Below, one piece after another: positions 48,629 to 58,321 of a stretch of DNA of 64,000 bases (position 1 is the stretch's first letter; each line of letters starts with the position of its first letter). The stretch lies in contig NZ_BEVZ01000008.1 of the NCBI RefSeq assembly GCF_003112515.1, positions 248,001 to 312,000 on the forward strand. The letters run 5' to 3'. The notes beneath the pieces are model-generated. The model was not told the origin of the DNA, ran no database searches, and worked only from the letters and a program-made list of their open reading frames with translations. Made by a program: the position numbers and the translations under genes. Source of the DNA: Streptomyces fragilis. GTDB taxonomy: Bacteria > Actinomycetota > Actinomycetes > Streptomycetales > Streptomycetaceae.

Positions 48629-49504
48629 ATGGGTACCGAAGACCCTAGCGCGCCCTCGCGCGCCCGGTCCCGTAACCGCGGCACAAACCACCCCGCCGGG
48701 CCGTCGCTCGCGGGCGTCGTCCACGAACACGTCCGCCACACCGAGAACTTCACGGTGATCGGCAACGACCTGGCCCAGCACCGGGAGCTGTCGCTGCTGG
48801 CCATCGGGCTGGCCTGTTACATCCAGTCCGTGCGGCCCGGCACCGCCGTCGACATCAAGACGCTCGCCGCCCGCTTCCCCGAGGGCACCGCCCGGATCGC
48901 CGCCGCCCTGCGCGAGCTCGAGGCCCACGGCTACCTGCGCCGCACCCGCGAGCGGACGTCCACCGGCCGGGTCGTCACCCGCACGGTCTCCTGCAACAGG
49001 CCCGGTCATCGCGCCGCCCGGGAGACGGCCGCCCGGCGTCCGGCCCGGCGCACCACCCCGGACGAGCCCGCGCCACGCAAGCGCCTCCCCGCCGTGCCCC
49101 AGCCGGCCTTCCCCGCCCCCGTCCTCCTGCGGGCGGCCGTCGACGTCCTGGCCGGCCTGCGCCGCCACGACCCGCGCCTCCTCCTGTCGGCCACCGACGC
49201 CGAACACCTCGCGCCGGGCGTCGCCGCCTGGCTGGAGCGGGACGTCCCTCCCTCCGCCGTGCGCCGTGCCCTGACCGAGAACCTGCCCGCCGAGCCCCTG
49301 GCCCGCCCGGCCGCTCTCCTCGCCCACCGCCTGTCCGCCCAGCTCCCACCCCTGCCGCCCCTGCCGTCCGACCGGCCCGCGGCCGCCCCGGCGCCCGACC
49401 CCCGGCACCCCCTCCACACCTGCGAGTCCTGCGACCGCGCCTTCCGCGCACCGGAGCCCGGCCACTGCCGCGACTGCCGCGCCGATCGCGGGGAGGCCGC
49501 GTGA
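48629..49504 (+). CDS. Winged helix-turn-helix protein with C-terminal zinc knuckle
   Basis: A 291-residue protein. A winged HTH spans about 30-130 (FTVIGNDLAQHRELSLLAIGLACYIQ, AARFPEGTARIAAALRELEAHGYLRR), of the kind found in replication-initiator-like and sporulation regulators of streptomycetes. A Pro/Ala/Arg-rich linker follows, then a helical middle (about 165-245), and a C-terminal CESC...CRDC four-Cys knuckle (about 265-285). Streptomycete genomes carry several paralogues. DNA binding is likely; targets are unknown. Confidence 0.75.
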   Translation: MGTEDPSAPSRARSRNRGTNHPAGPSLAGVVHEHVRHTENFTVIGNDLAQHRELSLLAIGLACYIQSVRPGTAVDIKTLAARFPEGTARIAAALRELEAHGYLRRTRERTSTGRVVTRTVSCNRPGHRAARETAARRPARRTTPDEPAPRKRLPAVPQPAFPAPVLLRAAVDVLAGLRRHDPRLLLSATDAEHLAPGVAAWLERDVPPSAVRRALTENLPAEPLARPAALLAHRLSAQLPPLPPLPSDRPAAAPAPDPRHPLHTCESCDRAFRAPEPGHCRDCRADRGEAA

Positions 49505-49618
49505 GTGCCAGGCGCTCGGCAGCCCCGCGGCGGACACCCTGGCAGCGGTGCTCCTGCGGGACCACGCGAGGGGGCACATCACGATGGAGCGCGCAGCGGT
49601 CCCGCTGTTACGATCCGG

Positions 49619-49649
49619 CTGTTCCACATGGCTGTTGAGGATTGAACAG
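49619..49649. promoter_or_regulatory. Inverted repeat upstream of the FG-GAP protein gene
   Basis: CTGTTC (49619-49624) and GAACAG (49644-49649) are complementary arms separated by 19 nt, about 77 bp before the start. Such spacing (two turns between centres) could suit a dimer, but the arms are short. Confidence 0.25.
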
Positions 49650-49725
49650 TCCGCGGCACGTACCGGCTGCCGTCGCTCCTCCGCCGCGTGAACCTCCCTT
49701 ACTCGCACAGCAGTGGAGGAATCGA

Positions 49726-52700
49726 GTGGGCAGACCTGCCCTCATACGTGTTGCCGTCGCCGTCACCACCTCGCTGGCCCTGGCCCTCGGTGCGGGAGTC
49801 GTCGTAGGGACGGCCCAGGCCGACGAGACCGCGGAGGTGATCGTCCCCGCGGAGACCTACCAGCGGCCGGGCACTGTTGTGCTGGGCGCCGGACCGTCGG
49901 GCTTCCTGCGGTACGAACCCGGACGCGGCCACCTGTGGACCACGTACGACGGTCACGACACGGTGGTCGACGCCTCAGGGGACTCCACCCCGGGCACATC
50001 GGATCTCGGTGCCGGTTCGGACGTCGTCGTCCGCTACGACGAGGGCACGCGCACCGTGTCCCTGCGGGACATGGCTGCCGGGGGCGCCGTCTCGACACTC
50101 GTCCTTCCCACGGGACACGAGTACGAGGGAACCCTCGGGCGGACCGTGCTGACGACCCGGTACGTCGACGGCGCCTGGACGTGGCGTCTGCTCGACACCG
50201 GCGACGACGGCACCCTGCGGGAGCGCGCCGTGGCCGGCGTACCGGCGGGCATCACCTCGGTGATGACCGCCATCGCGCCGGTGGCCGACACGCGCGGCAC
50301 AGTGGTGCAGTACTACCGGGACGGGGCGGCCCGGACGGGATGGCTCGACGCCGTGGAAGGCCGGCTGACCGAACTGCCCGGTCACGTGACGGTGAACATG
50401 ACGGGCAGGTCGTTCCTCAGCACCACGCACCTGGCGGCGTGGGACGGGAGCGACACCGTGTCCGTCTACTCCCGTGACGACCTGAGCACGCCCGTCCGCA
50501 GGGTCCCGTTGGAGAACGACGGAAAGACCATGCTGGCGGGCATGATCGGCGACACGCTCCTCGTCTCGCGGGTCGACCCCTCGCTGGGAGCGGCGGGCTC
50601 CTCCGCCGCCGTGTGGCGCCTGGAGTCGCTGGCCGCCGACGGATCGACGACGGGAACGGTGCTGGCCCGGAACTTGGGCCTCGGCATGGCCACCCCGGAC
50701 GGCGGGCTGCTGATCCCGGGCGCGGGGGACGACCTCACCCGGTGGGGCGTGCACCTGATCACGGAAGGCTCCGACGGCACGCTCGGCACCCGGCGGGTGG
50801 CGGCGGGTGAACTGCAGACGGTGACCCGTCCGATCAGGGACCTCGCCCTCACCGACGGCCGGCTGAGCGTGCTGGAGTGGAACGCCGAATACGAACGCGT
50901 GCACATGTACACGCGGACGGCCGGCACCTCGACCGTCGGCGCGCGTGTCTTCCGCGGCGCCGCCACCGACCGTGCGGAGATCACGGACACCGGGGACGGG
51001 CGCACGGTGATCTCCGAGCCGTGGCCGTCGGACGGTGTGCCACGGGTGATCGGCCCGGCGGAGTCCCTGCCGGGCAGGCCCGTCGACGCCTCCCGCACCT
51101 ACGTCCGCGTCCTGGAGGCAGCGGGCCGCCACGTCGCGATGGCCACCGAGAACACCGCGGAGGTCCCCGCGGAGACCCGGGTGGTCGACGCGGACACCGG
51201 CCGCACCGTGGTCACCTCGGCGAGCCACGCCATGGCGATGTGGGGAACCACCGTGTGGGTGGGGGAGACCGCCGGCAACGGCGTCGTGCCGGTCGACCTG
51301 TCCACCGGGCAGGCCGGCGAGGCGGTGCGGTGGAGTGCCGCCCGCGGCGGCTGCGTGCCGGGCGACCTGCAGGCCGTCGGCCGCTGGCTGCTGTGGACGT
51401 GCCTCGGATCGTCGGCCGACACCCGCGGCGTCTACGACACCGTGACGAAGACCAACCTCACCCTCGAGAAGGACCCCGGGCGTGATCTGCCGCCGGCGAA
51501 GCTCGGTGACGGCTTCGTCGTCACGGACGAGGACGGCACGCTCACGGTGACGGACTTCCGCACCGGCACGCCCCAGACGCACACGCTGGGCGCCTTCCAG
51601 TCAGGGCTGCCGTGGGACGTCGACCCGTACACCGGTCTGATCGCGCACGTCGACGGCAGGCAGAACATCCACCTGGTGCCCAGCGGCATCCCCCTCTCCC
51701 CGCTCGCCCAGACCGACTCCTCCGTCGCCGGCTCCGTCGACGTGAAGGGCGGCGCCTCGCTGTGGAGCCCTCGCTGGTGGCTCTCCAAGCAGGCCGCCTC
51801 CTGGAAGCTGGTGATCAGGAACAAGGCCACCGGCGCCACCGTCCGCACCCTGACCGGCACCGGCGCACGGTCCACCGTCCAGGCGTCGTGGAACGGCAAG
51901 GACAGCGCGGGCGGACTGGTGCCCAACGGCGCCCACACCTGGACGCTGACCGCCACCCCGGCCGACGGCCAGGGTGCCGCGCTGACCCGGACCGGCACGC
52001 TGAAGGTCACCGGCGCCACCCCTGTGCCGCGCGACTTCGTCGGCTCCGACGGCTTCGGCGAGCTGGTGACGCTGAACAGCTCGGGCGGTCTGACGTACCA
52101 GTACGGGAACGGCACCGGCACCTTCAGCGGCAAGCGCTCGGGTTCCGGATGGGCGACCACGGTCCGTCCCGTGCCGTTCGGCGACCTGGACGGCGACCGG
52201 TGCAACGACATGCTGGTCCGGCACAGCAGTGGGGAACTGCGGGCCTACCGCCCCGGCTGTGCCTCGGCCGTGACCCCGTCCACCGCCTCCACCTCGCTGG
52301 GAACGGGCTGGAACCAGTACGACGTGCTGACCTCGCCGGGCGACCTGAGCGGTGACGGCCGGGCCGACCTGATCACCCGGCAGAGCTCCACCGGGGACAT
52401 CCACCTGCACAAGGCCACCAGCACCGGCAAGCTGTCGGCACGTGTGAAGATCCGCTCCGGATGGACCTACAAGAAGATCCTGGGCGCCGGCGATCTGAAC
52501 GGCGACGGCTTCGGTGACCTGCTGGCGCAGGACAAGTCGAACGAGCTGTGGCGCTACGACGGCACCGCGAGCGGCCAGTTCAAGAACCGGGTGAAGGTCT
52601 TCACCGACTGGGGCGCGTCGTACAACGTGGTCGTCGGCGTGGGCGACATCACCGGGGACGGCAGGGCCGACCTGGTCTGCCGCGACACCTCCGGCAACGT

Positions 52701-52788
52701 CTGGCGGAACAACGGCGACGGCAAGGGGTCGTTCTCCTCCAGGACCAGGATCACCACAGGCTGGCAGGGGTACAAGGGGCTCTTCTGA
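49726..52788 (+). CDS. Large secreted protein with FlgD-like Ig domain and FG-GAP/VCBS repeats
   Basis: A 1020-residue exported protein. The signal peptide (about 1-35) is ALIRVAVAVTTSLALALGAG...AQADE. Residues 40-640 appear as beta-propeller-like repeats with many VLG/DG turns. A FlgD-type Ig domain (about 685-765: TGARSTVQASWNGKDSAGGLVPNG) follows. Four calcium-binding-type repeats close the protein (GDLDGDRCNDMLVRH, GDLSGDGRADLITRQ, GDLNGDGFGDLLAQD, GDITGDGRADLVCRD). GGAGG lies 7-8 nt before GTG 49726. Likely an extracellular, Ca2+-stabilised surface or matrix protein; no catalytic motif is seen. Confidence 0.83.
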   Translation: MGRPALIRVAVAVTTSLALALGAGVVVGTAQADETAEVIVPAETYQRPGTVVLGAGPSGFLRYEPGRGHLWTTYDGHDTVVDASGDSTPGTSDLGAGSDVVVRYDEGTRTVSLRDMAAGGAVSTLVLPTGHEYEGTLGRTVLTTRYVDGAWTWRLLDTGDDGTLRERAVAGVPAGITSVMTAIAPVADTRGTVVQYYRDGAARTGWLDAVEGRLTELPGHVTVNMTGRSFLSTTHLAAWDGSDTVSVYSRDDLSTPVRRVPLENDGKTMLAGMIGDTLLVSRVDPSLGAAGSSAAVWRLESLAADGSTTGTVLARNLGLGMATPDGGLLIPGAGDDLTRWGVHLITEGSDGTLGTRRVAAGELQTVTRPIRDLALTDGRLSVLEWNAEYERVHMYTRTAGTSTVGARVFRGAATDRAEITDTGDGRTVISEPWPSDGVPRVIGPAESLPGRPVDASRTYVRVLEAAGRHVAMATENTAEVPAETRVVDADTGRTVVTSASHAMAMWGTTVWVGETAGNGVVPVDLSTGQAGEAVRWSAARGGCVPGDLQAVGRWLLWTCLGSSADTRGVYDTVTKTNLTLEKDPGRDLPPAKLGDGFVVTDEDGTLTVTDFRTGTPQTHTLGAFQSGLPWDVDPYTGLIAHVDGRQNIHLVPSGIPLSPLAQTDSSVAGSVDVKGGASLWSPRWWLSKQAASWKLVIRNKATGATVRTLTGTGARSTVQASWNGKDSAGGLVPNGAHTWTLTATPADGQGAALTRTGTLKVTGATPVPRDFVGSDGFGELVTLNSSGGLTYQYGNGTGTFSGKRSGSGWATTVRPVPFGDLDGDRCNDMLVRHSSGELRAYRPGCASAVTPSTASTSLGTGWNQYDVLTSPGDLSGDGRADLITRQSSTGDIHLHKATSTGKLSARVKIRSGWTYKKILGAGDLNGDGFGDLLAQDKSNELWRYDGTASGQFKNRVKVFTDWGASYNVVVGVGDITGDGRADLVCRDTSGNVWRNNGDGKGSFSSRTRITTGWQGYKGLF

Positions 52789-52798
52789 GCGGAAAAGG

Positions 52799-52841
52799 CA
52801 GGGGCCCGGCGCCGGAGAACGACTCCGGGGCCGGGCCCCTG
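52799..52841. terminator. Bidirectional terminator before aspS
   Basis: Twelve outer pairs (52799-52810 with 52830-52841), one mismatch, and six inner pairs around AACGA, between convergent stops at 52788 and 52858. Confidence 0.85.
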
Positions 52842-52857
52842 TGGTGCTGTCGGGCGG

Positions 52858-54621
52858 TTACTTCGGCTGCGGCTTGCGCACCGAGATGTGCAGCTCGCGC
52901 AGGCGGGCCTCGTCCAGCTCGGTCGGCGCGCCCATCATCAGGTCCTGGGCGTTGCCGTTGAGCGGGAAGGCGATGGTCTCGCGGATGTTGGGCTCGTCGG
53001 CCAGCAGCATCACGATGCGGTCCACGCCCGGGGCGATGCCACCGTGCGGCGGGGCGCCGAAGCGCAGGGCGCGCAGCATGCCGGCGAACTCGCGCTCGAC
53101 CGTCTCGGCGTCGTAGCCGGCGATCTCGAACGCCTTCAGCATGATCTCCGGCTCGTGGTTGCGGATCGCGCCGGAGGACAGCTCCACGCCGTTGCAGACG
53201 ATGTCGTACTGCCAGGCCAGGATGTCCAGCGGGTCCTGGTTCTCCAGCGCGTCCATGCCGCCCTGCGGCATCGAGAACGGGTTGTGCGAGAAGTCGATCC
53301 GGCCGGTCTCCTCGTCCTTCTCGTACATCGGGAAGTCGACGATCCAGCAGAACCGGAAGACGCCCTCCTCGAAGTGGCCGGCCCGCTTGGCGGCCTCGAC
53401 GCGGACCGCGCCCATGATCTTGGAGACCTCGTCGAACTCGCCGGCGCCGAAGAAGACGGCGTGGCCGGCGGCCAGGCCGAGGCGCTTGGTCAGCTCGGCG
53501 ACGTTCTCCTCGGTGAGGAACTTGGCGATCGGGCCGGTCAGCGAGCCGTCCTCGGCGACGCGGACCCAGGCCAGGCCCTGCGCGCCCAGGTCGACGGCGA
53601 ACTGGCCGAGCTGGTCGAAGAACTTGCGCGGCTGGGCGGCGACGTCCGGCACCGGCAGGGCGCGGACGTGCTTGCCGGCGAACGCCTTGAAGTCGGAGCC
53701 CTCGAAGACGTCGGTGATGTCGACCAGCTCGAGCTTGGCGCGCAGGTCCGGCTTGTCGGAGCCGTACTTCAGCATCGACTCGCGGAACGGGATCCGCGGG
53801 AAGGGCGAGGTGACCTCGCGGCCGCCCCCGAACTCGGTGAAGAGCTCGGTCATCAGCTTCTCGATCGGCTGGAAGACGTCCTCCTGCTCGACGAAGCTCA
53901 TCTCGACGTCGAGCTGGTAGAACTCGCCCGGCGAACGGTCGGCGCGGGCGTCCTCGTCGCGGAAGCAGGGCGCGATCTGGAAGTAGCGGTCGAAGCCGGA
54001 GATCATCAGCAGCTGCTTGAACTGCTGGGGCGCCTGCGGCAGCGCGTAGAAGCGGCCCGGGTTCAGGCGCGAGGGCACGACGAAGTCGCGGGCGCCCTCG
54101 GGGGAGGTGGCGGTGAGGATCGGCGTCGCCATCTCGTTGAAGCCGAGCGCGGTCATCTTGTGCCGGATGGCGGAGATGACGGCGGTGCGCAGCATGATGT
54201 TGCGGTGCATCCGCTCGCGGCGCAGGTCGAGGAAGCGGTACTCCAGACGGCGCTCCTCGTTCACCCCGTCCTCGGCGTTGATGGTGAACGGCAGCGGGGC
54301 GGCCGCGCCGAGCAGCTCCACCTCGCCGACCTCGACCTCGACCTCACCGGTCGGGAGGTCGGCGTTCACGTTCTCCGCGCCGCGGGAGACGACCTTGCCG
54401 TCCACCCGGACGGTCGACTCCTTGGACATCTTGTCCAGCGCCTCGTACGCGGCGGTGCCGGGACGGGCGACCAGCTGGGTGATGCCGTAGTGGTCGCGCA
54501 GATCGATGAAGAGGATGCCGCCCAGGTCGCGCCGATTGTGCAGCCAGCCGCTCAGCCGGACGTCGGTGCCGACGTCAGAGGCGCGGAGCTCGCCGCAGGT
54601 GTGGGACCTGTACCGATGCAT
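52858..54621 (-). CDS. aspS: Aspartyl-tRNA synthetase
   Basis: A 587-residue bacterial-type class II AspRS: OB-fold anticodon domain (about 15-105), class II motif 2 region (YFQIAPCFRDEDARADRSPGE), the GAD insertion (about 290-420) and motif 3 (GAPPHGGIAPGVDRIVMLLADEPNIRETIAFPLN). Genomes of this group generally lack AsnRS, so it is probably non-discriminating and feeds GatCAB; that is from family knowledge, not this sequence. The start MHRYRSHTCGELRASDVGTD is canonical. Confidence 0.95.
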   Translation of the reverse strand: MHRYRSHTCGELRASDVGTDVRLSGWLHNRRDLGGILFIDLRDHYGITQLVARPGTAAYEALDKMSKESTVRVDGKVVSRGAENVNADLPTGEVEVEVGEVELLGAAAPLPFTINAEDGVNEERRLEYRFLDLRRERMHRNIMLRTAVISAIRHKMTALGFNEMATPILTATSPEGARDFVVPSRLNPGRFYALPQAPQQFKQLLMISGFDRYFQIAPCFRDEDARADRSPGEFYQLDVEMSFVEQEDVFQPIEKLMTELFTEFGGGREVTSPFPRIPFRESMLKYGSDKPDLRAKLELVDITDVFEGSDFKAFAGKHVRALPVPDVAAQPRKFFDQLGQFAVDLGAQGLAWVRVAEDGSLTGPIAKFLTEENVAELTKRLGLAAGHAVFFGAGEFDEVSKIMGAVRVEAAKRAGHFEEGVFRFCWIVDFPMYEKDEETGRIDFSHNPFSMPQGGMDALENQDPLDILAWQYDIVCNGVELSSGAIRNHEPEIMLKAFEIAGYDAETVEREFAGMLRALRFGAPPHGGIAPGVDRIVMLLADEPNIRETIAFPLNGNAQDLMMGAPTELDEARLRELHISVRKPQPK

Positions 54622-54803
54622 CGTCGTTCATCCAGTCTTCGTGGAGGTGGGGTCTCCCGGCATGGCTCGGCCGGGCCCTCCCAGGGTACCGGTCGTGCTG
54701 TCGCCCCTTCCCCTTGGTTTCCCCGGCTTCCCGGGCCCCGGGAGGCGCTGACGAACGGAACATATGCGCATGCTTCGGATGGCAGGCTGGGTCACCGTCT
54801 TCC

Positions 54804-54809
54804 TACAGT
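54804..54809 (+). promoter_or_regulatory. Candidate -10 of the SpoIIE-phosphatase gene
   Basis: TACAGT ends 6 nt before ATG 54816. A GTGGAG just before the ATG is too close to be a strong ribosome site, so leaderless translation is plausible. Confidence 0.33.
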
Positions 54810-54815
54810 GGAGCA

Positions 54816-57173
54816 ATGCGCCACGACGAGCACCTGCCGGCCGAGAAGGTCACGGAGGTCCTGTCGGTTCTGTCGGTCGGCCTCTGGCAGTGGGACACCG
54901 CCGGGGACCGGATCACCGCCGACGCCGAGACCGCCCGTCAGCTCGGCCTGCCGGCCGAGCCCACGGTGCTGCGTGAGGCGCAGGTGCGCGCCCGGCTCCA
55001 TCCGGAGGACTGGAGCGAGATGCTCGGCGTGGTCCAGCTGGCGCTCGCCGAGGACACCCTCGCCGAGGTGCGGGCCAGGGTGATGGACGGCCAGGGCCGG
55101 GTCCTGCGGCTCGTGCGCTCCCGCTGCCGGCCGTCCTACAACGAGCAGCGCGACTCCTACGAGGTCGTCGGCATCATCCAGGAGGTCGGCGATCCCACCT
55201 CGGGCCCCGCCTCGCACGGACCGGTGATCGGCGACTGGCGGCGCAGCCGGGAGGCGTTCCTGCTCGACGCCGGCCGCGCGCTGGCCGAGGCCGGTTCCAC
55301 CCAGGAGGTGCTGCGCGTCGCCGCCGGGCTGGCCATGCCGGGCTTCTCCCCGAACGGCCTCGCGGTGTTCGGCACCGACGGGGAGCGGATCACGCTGATC
55401 GGCCACCACGGGTACCCGGGCGGGGACGAGAAGCCGTTCGCCCGCATGTCGGTGCAGGCGGACTACCCCGCCGCCGAGGTCGTCCGCACCGGCCGGGCCG
55501 TCTACCTCCGCTCGCCCGAGGAGTACCGCTCGCGCTACCCGACCGGCTGGACGTTGGCCGAGCCCTACCACCGCAAGTCCTGGGCCTTCCTCCCCCTGGT
55601 GGTGGGGGGCCGGACCATGGGGGCGTGGATGGCCGGGTTCGGCCATCCGGTGAAGTTCACCTCCGACGAACGCTCGGTGCTGACCACGGTGGCCCGGATG
55701 CTGGCGCAGGCCCTGTCCCGGGCGGGCACCGCGGAGACCGAGCGCGAACTGTCGGAGGGCCTGCAGGCCTCGATGATGCCGCGCCTGGGCCTGGAGATCC
55801 CCGGGATGGAGATCAGCGGCCGCTACGTGCCCACCGGCGGCGGACTGCAGGTCGGCGGGGACTGGTTCGACATGATCCGGCTGCCCGGCGGTGCCTCGGC
55901 CCTCGGCCCGGGCGGCCGGTTCGCGCTGGTCATCGGCGACGTCCAGGGCCACGACGTGCGGGCGGCGGGCCTGATGGGCCAGCTGCGCATGGCACTGCGC
56001 GCCTACGCCGCCGAGGGGCACACCCCGGACGCGGTGCTCTCCCGCGCCTCCCGCTTCCTGCACGGCGTCAACGACGCCGAGGGCGCCGACGACCCCCGGT
56101 TCGCGACCTGCCTCTACATCGAGGTCGACCCGGACAGCGGCGCGCTCGTCATCGCCCGGGCCGGCCACCTCGACCCGGTGATCCGCCTGGCGGACGGAAC
56201 CGTCCTGCTGCGGCCCACCGCGGGCGGGCTGCCGCTGGGCATCGTCCCCGACGCGGACTACCCCACCACCGAGTTCACGCTGGCGCCCGGGGAGACGCTG
56301 CTGTTGTGCACGGACGGCCTGGCGGAGACCGGCGGCCACGACCTGCTGACCGGCTGGGAGCGGGTGCGCGACGTGTTCGAGGCGTACCAGGGAGACGACA
56401 TGGAGGGCCTCGCCGACGCCTTCATCTCCATGGTGGTGGGACCCGCGTCGCACCGGCACGTCGGTCCGCTGCCGGACCGCCGCGAGGACGACATCGCGCT
56501 GGTCCTGCTGCACCGGGTCCCCGGGCACGGGACGGCCCGCGACGCGAGCGGCGCCCTGCTGAAGCCGACGCGCCAGATGGCGGCGACGGTCGCCCAGGAC
56601 GAGGCCGACCGGATCCGCGACGCCCGGGCCGAGCTGCGGCAGCTGCTGCACGACTGGCGGGACCCGGACCAGATCGACTCCGCGGTGCTGCTGACCTCCG
56701 AGATGATCGCCAACGTCCTGATGCACACCGACGCGGACGCGACCCTGCTCGCCCGGGTCATCGGGCCGGAGGGGCGGCGCCGGCTGCGGGTGGAGGTCAC
56801 CGACCTGGCCGAGGCCCTGCCCCACCGGCGCGACCCGGGGGAGATGGCGTCCTCCGGCCGCGGTCTGTTCCTCATCGAGGAACTCGCCATGGCGTGGGGG
56901 GTCGATCCGCGCGGGGTGGGCAAGACCATCTGGTTCGAGCTGCACGAGCCGGGGTCCGAGCCGGAGGTCGAGGCGGGAGTCGAGCCGGGGCGCGCGGCTG
57001 AACCGGGGCCTGGGCCGGATCCGGGGTCTGGGCCTGAGGTCGAGCCGGGGCCGGAGCCGGGGTCTGGGCCTGAGCCGGGGTCTGGGCCTGAGGTCGAGCC
57101 GGGGCGGGAGCGGGGGCCGGGGCCGGGGGTCGAGCCCGGGCCCGAGCCGGAGCGGGCGCCCGAGCCGGACTGA
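54816..57173 (+). CDS. PAS-GAF-SpoIIE phosphatase-HATPase regulatory protein
   Basis: A 785-residue multidomain signalling protein: PAS (about 10-115), GAF (about 155-310), PP2C/SpoIIE phosphatase (about 315-560; metal motifs GGDWFDM, IGDVQGHD, DGLAETGG, REDDIALVLL) and a C-terminal histidine-kinase-like ATPase (about 600-710; EMIANVLMHTDAD, then SSGRGLFLIEELA). The combination of phosphatase and anti-sigma-type kinase suggests control of a sigma factor through an anti-anti-sigma partner. A degenerate Pro/Glu/Gly tail of about 75 residues ends the protein. No sigma or STAS gene is adjacent. Confidence 0.9.
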   Translation: MRHDEHLPAEKVTEVLSVLSVGLWQWDTAGDRITADAETARQLGLPAEPTVLREAQVRARLHPEDWSEMLGVVQLALAEDTLAEVRARVMDGQGRVLRLVRSRCRPSYNEQRDSYEVVGIIQEVGDPTSGPASHGPVIGDWRRSREAFLLDAGRALAEAGSTQEVLRVAAGLAMPGFSPNGLAVFGTDGERITLIGHHGYPGGDEKPFARMSVQADYPAAEVVRTGRAVYLRSPEEYRSRYPTGWTLAEPYHRKSWAFLPLVVGGRTMGAWMAGFGHPVKFTSDERSVLTTVARMLAQALSRAGTAETERELSEGLQASMMPRLGLEIPGMEISGRYVPTGGGLQVGGDWFDMIRLPGGASALGPGGRFALVIGDVQGHDVRAAGLMGQLRMALRAYAAEGHTPDAVLSRASRFLHGVNDAEGADDPRFATCLYIEVDPDSGALVIARAGHLDPVIRLADGTVLLRPTAGGLPLGIVPDADYPTTEFTLAPGETLLLCTDGLAETGGHDLLTGWERVRDVFEAYQGDDMEGLADAFISMVVGPASHRHVGPLPDRREDDIALVLLHRVPGHGTARDASGALLKPTRQMAATVAQDEADRIRDARAELRQLLHDWRDPDQIDSAVLLTSEMIANVLMHTDADATLLARVIGPEGRRRLRVEVTDLAEALPHRRDPGEMASSGRGLFLIEELAMAWGVDPRGVGKTIWFELHEPGSEPEVEAGVEPGRAAEPGPGPDPGSGPEVEPGPEPGSGPEPGSGPEVEPGRERGPGPGVEPGPEPERAPEPD
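56942..57170 (+). repeat. Degenerate Glu-Pro-Gly coding repeats at the phosphatase C-terminus
   Basis: Units encoding EPGSGP, EVEPGPEPGSGP and similar repeat in the last 75 codons, after the conserved ATPase domain ends. Confidence 0.75.
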
Positions 57174-57207
57174 CCGGCTCGGGCGCGTCCGGCTCCTGCG
57201 GCGGGCC

Positions 57208-57235
57208 CCGGGGCGGCGGTGCCCCGCCGCCCCGG
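57208..57235. terminator. Bidirectional terminator before the pirin gene
   Basis: A 12-bp perfect stem (57208-57219 with 57224-57235) with a TGCC loop between convergent genes. Confidence 0.8.
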
Positions 57236-57240
57236 CTGGA

Positions 57241-57298
57241 GGTCAGGCCTCCGTCGGCCTGCGGTCAGGCCCCCGTCCGGTCTGCGGTCAGGCCTGCG
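57241..57298. repeat. Triplicated stop-codon region of the pirin gene
   Basis: GGTCAGGCC occurs at 57241, 57263 and 57286, at 22-23-bp intervals. On the minus strand the last copy contains the pirin stop (TGA at 57288-57290) and the others lie downstream of it. Confidence 0.65.
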
Positions 57299-58265
57299 GG
57301 CCGGACGCCGTCATCCCGTGCGCCGCCGGGATCTGCCCGAAGCGCCCCTTCTGGAAGTCCTCGAAGGCCTGCACCAGCTCGTCGCGGGTGTTCATGACGA
57401 ACGGCCCGTACTGCTGCATCGGCTCGCGGATCGGCCGGCCGCCCAGCAGGACGATCTCCAGGTCGGGGGTGTTCCCGTCCTGCCGCTCGTCCGCCCGGAA
57501 GGTCAGCGAGGAGCCCTTGCCGTACACGGCAGCCTGACCCGTGTGCACCGGGCGCCGCTCCGTGCCCACCGACCCGCGGCCGGCCAGCACGTAGGCCAGG
57601 GCGTTGAAGTCCTCGCGCCAGGGCAGCGTGATCTCGGCGCCCGGGGCGACGGTCGCGTGGATCATCGTGATGGGGGTGTGGGTGATGCCCGGGCCCTGGT
57701 GGCCGTCCAGCTCACCGGCGATCACGCGGATCAGCGCGCCGCCGTCGGGGGAGGTCAGCAGCTTGACCGTGCCACCGCGGATGTCCTGGTAGCGCGGGGC
57801 CATCATCTTGTCCTTGGCCGGCAGGTTCACCCACAGCTGCAGACCGTGGAAGAGGCCGCCGGACATCACCAGCTGCTCCGGCGGCGCCTCGATGTGCAGC
57901 AGGCCGCTGCCCGCCGTCATCCACTGGGTGTCGCCGTTGGTGATCGAGCCGCCTCCGCCATGGCTGTCCTGGTGGTCGAACGCGCCGTCGATGATGTACG
58001 TGACGGTCTCGAAGCCGCGGTGGGGGTGCCAGGGGGTGCCCTTCGGCTCGCCCGGGGCGTACTCCACCTCACCCATCTGGTCCATCAGGATGAACGGGTC
58101 CAGGTGACGGTGGGCGATGCCGGCGAAGGCGCGCCGCACCGGGAAGCCCTCACCTTCGAACCCGCTGGGCGCGGTGGTGACGGTCAGCACGGGACGGGCG
58201 ACGGCCTCGGCGGGCGCGGTGACGCGGGGCAGGGCCAGGGTGTTCTCGACGGTCACGGCGGGCAT
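57288..58265 (-). CDS. Pirin-family protein (quercetinase-like bicupin)
   Basis: A 325-residue bicupin. The N-terminal cupin has the metal site H80, H82 (WHPHRGFETVTYI), H124 and E126 (GLLHIEAPPE) typical of pirins. Bacterial pirins can oxidise quercetin or modulate metabolism; the natural role here is unknown. AGGAGGT precedes ATG 58263-58265 by 9 nt. About 60-100 bp upstream lie two imperfect 21-bp direct repeats, which probably bind a regulator. Confidence 0.88.
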   Translation of the reverse strand: MPAVTVENTLALPRVTAPAEAVARPVLTVTTAPSGFEGEGFPVRRAFAGIAHRHLDPFILMDQMGEVEYAPGEPKGTPWHPHRGFETVTYIIDGAFDHQDSHGGGGSITNGDTQWMTAGSGLLHIEAPPEQLVMSGGLFHGLQLWVNLPAKDKMMAPRYQDIRGGTVKLLTSPDGGALIRVIAGELDGHQGPGITHTPITMIHATVAPGAEITLPWREDFNALAYVLAGRGSVGTERRPVHTGQAAVYGKGSSLTFRADERQDGNTPDLEIVLLGGRPIREPMQQYGPFVMNTRDELVQAFEDFQKGRFGQIPAAHGMTASGPQA

Positions 58266-58321
58266 GGCGGTGTACCTCCTGTGCGGCGGCAACCAGGGCG
58301 GCTGCATCCTCGAGGAAGAGA

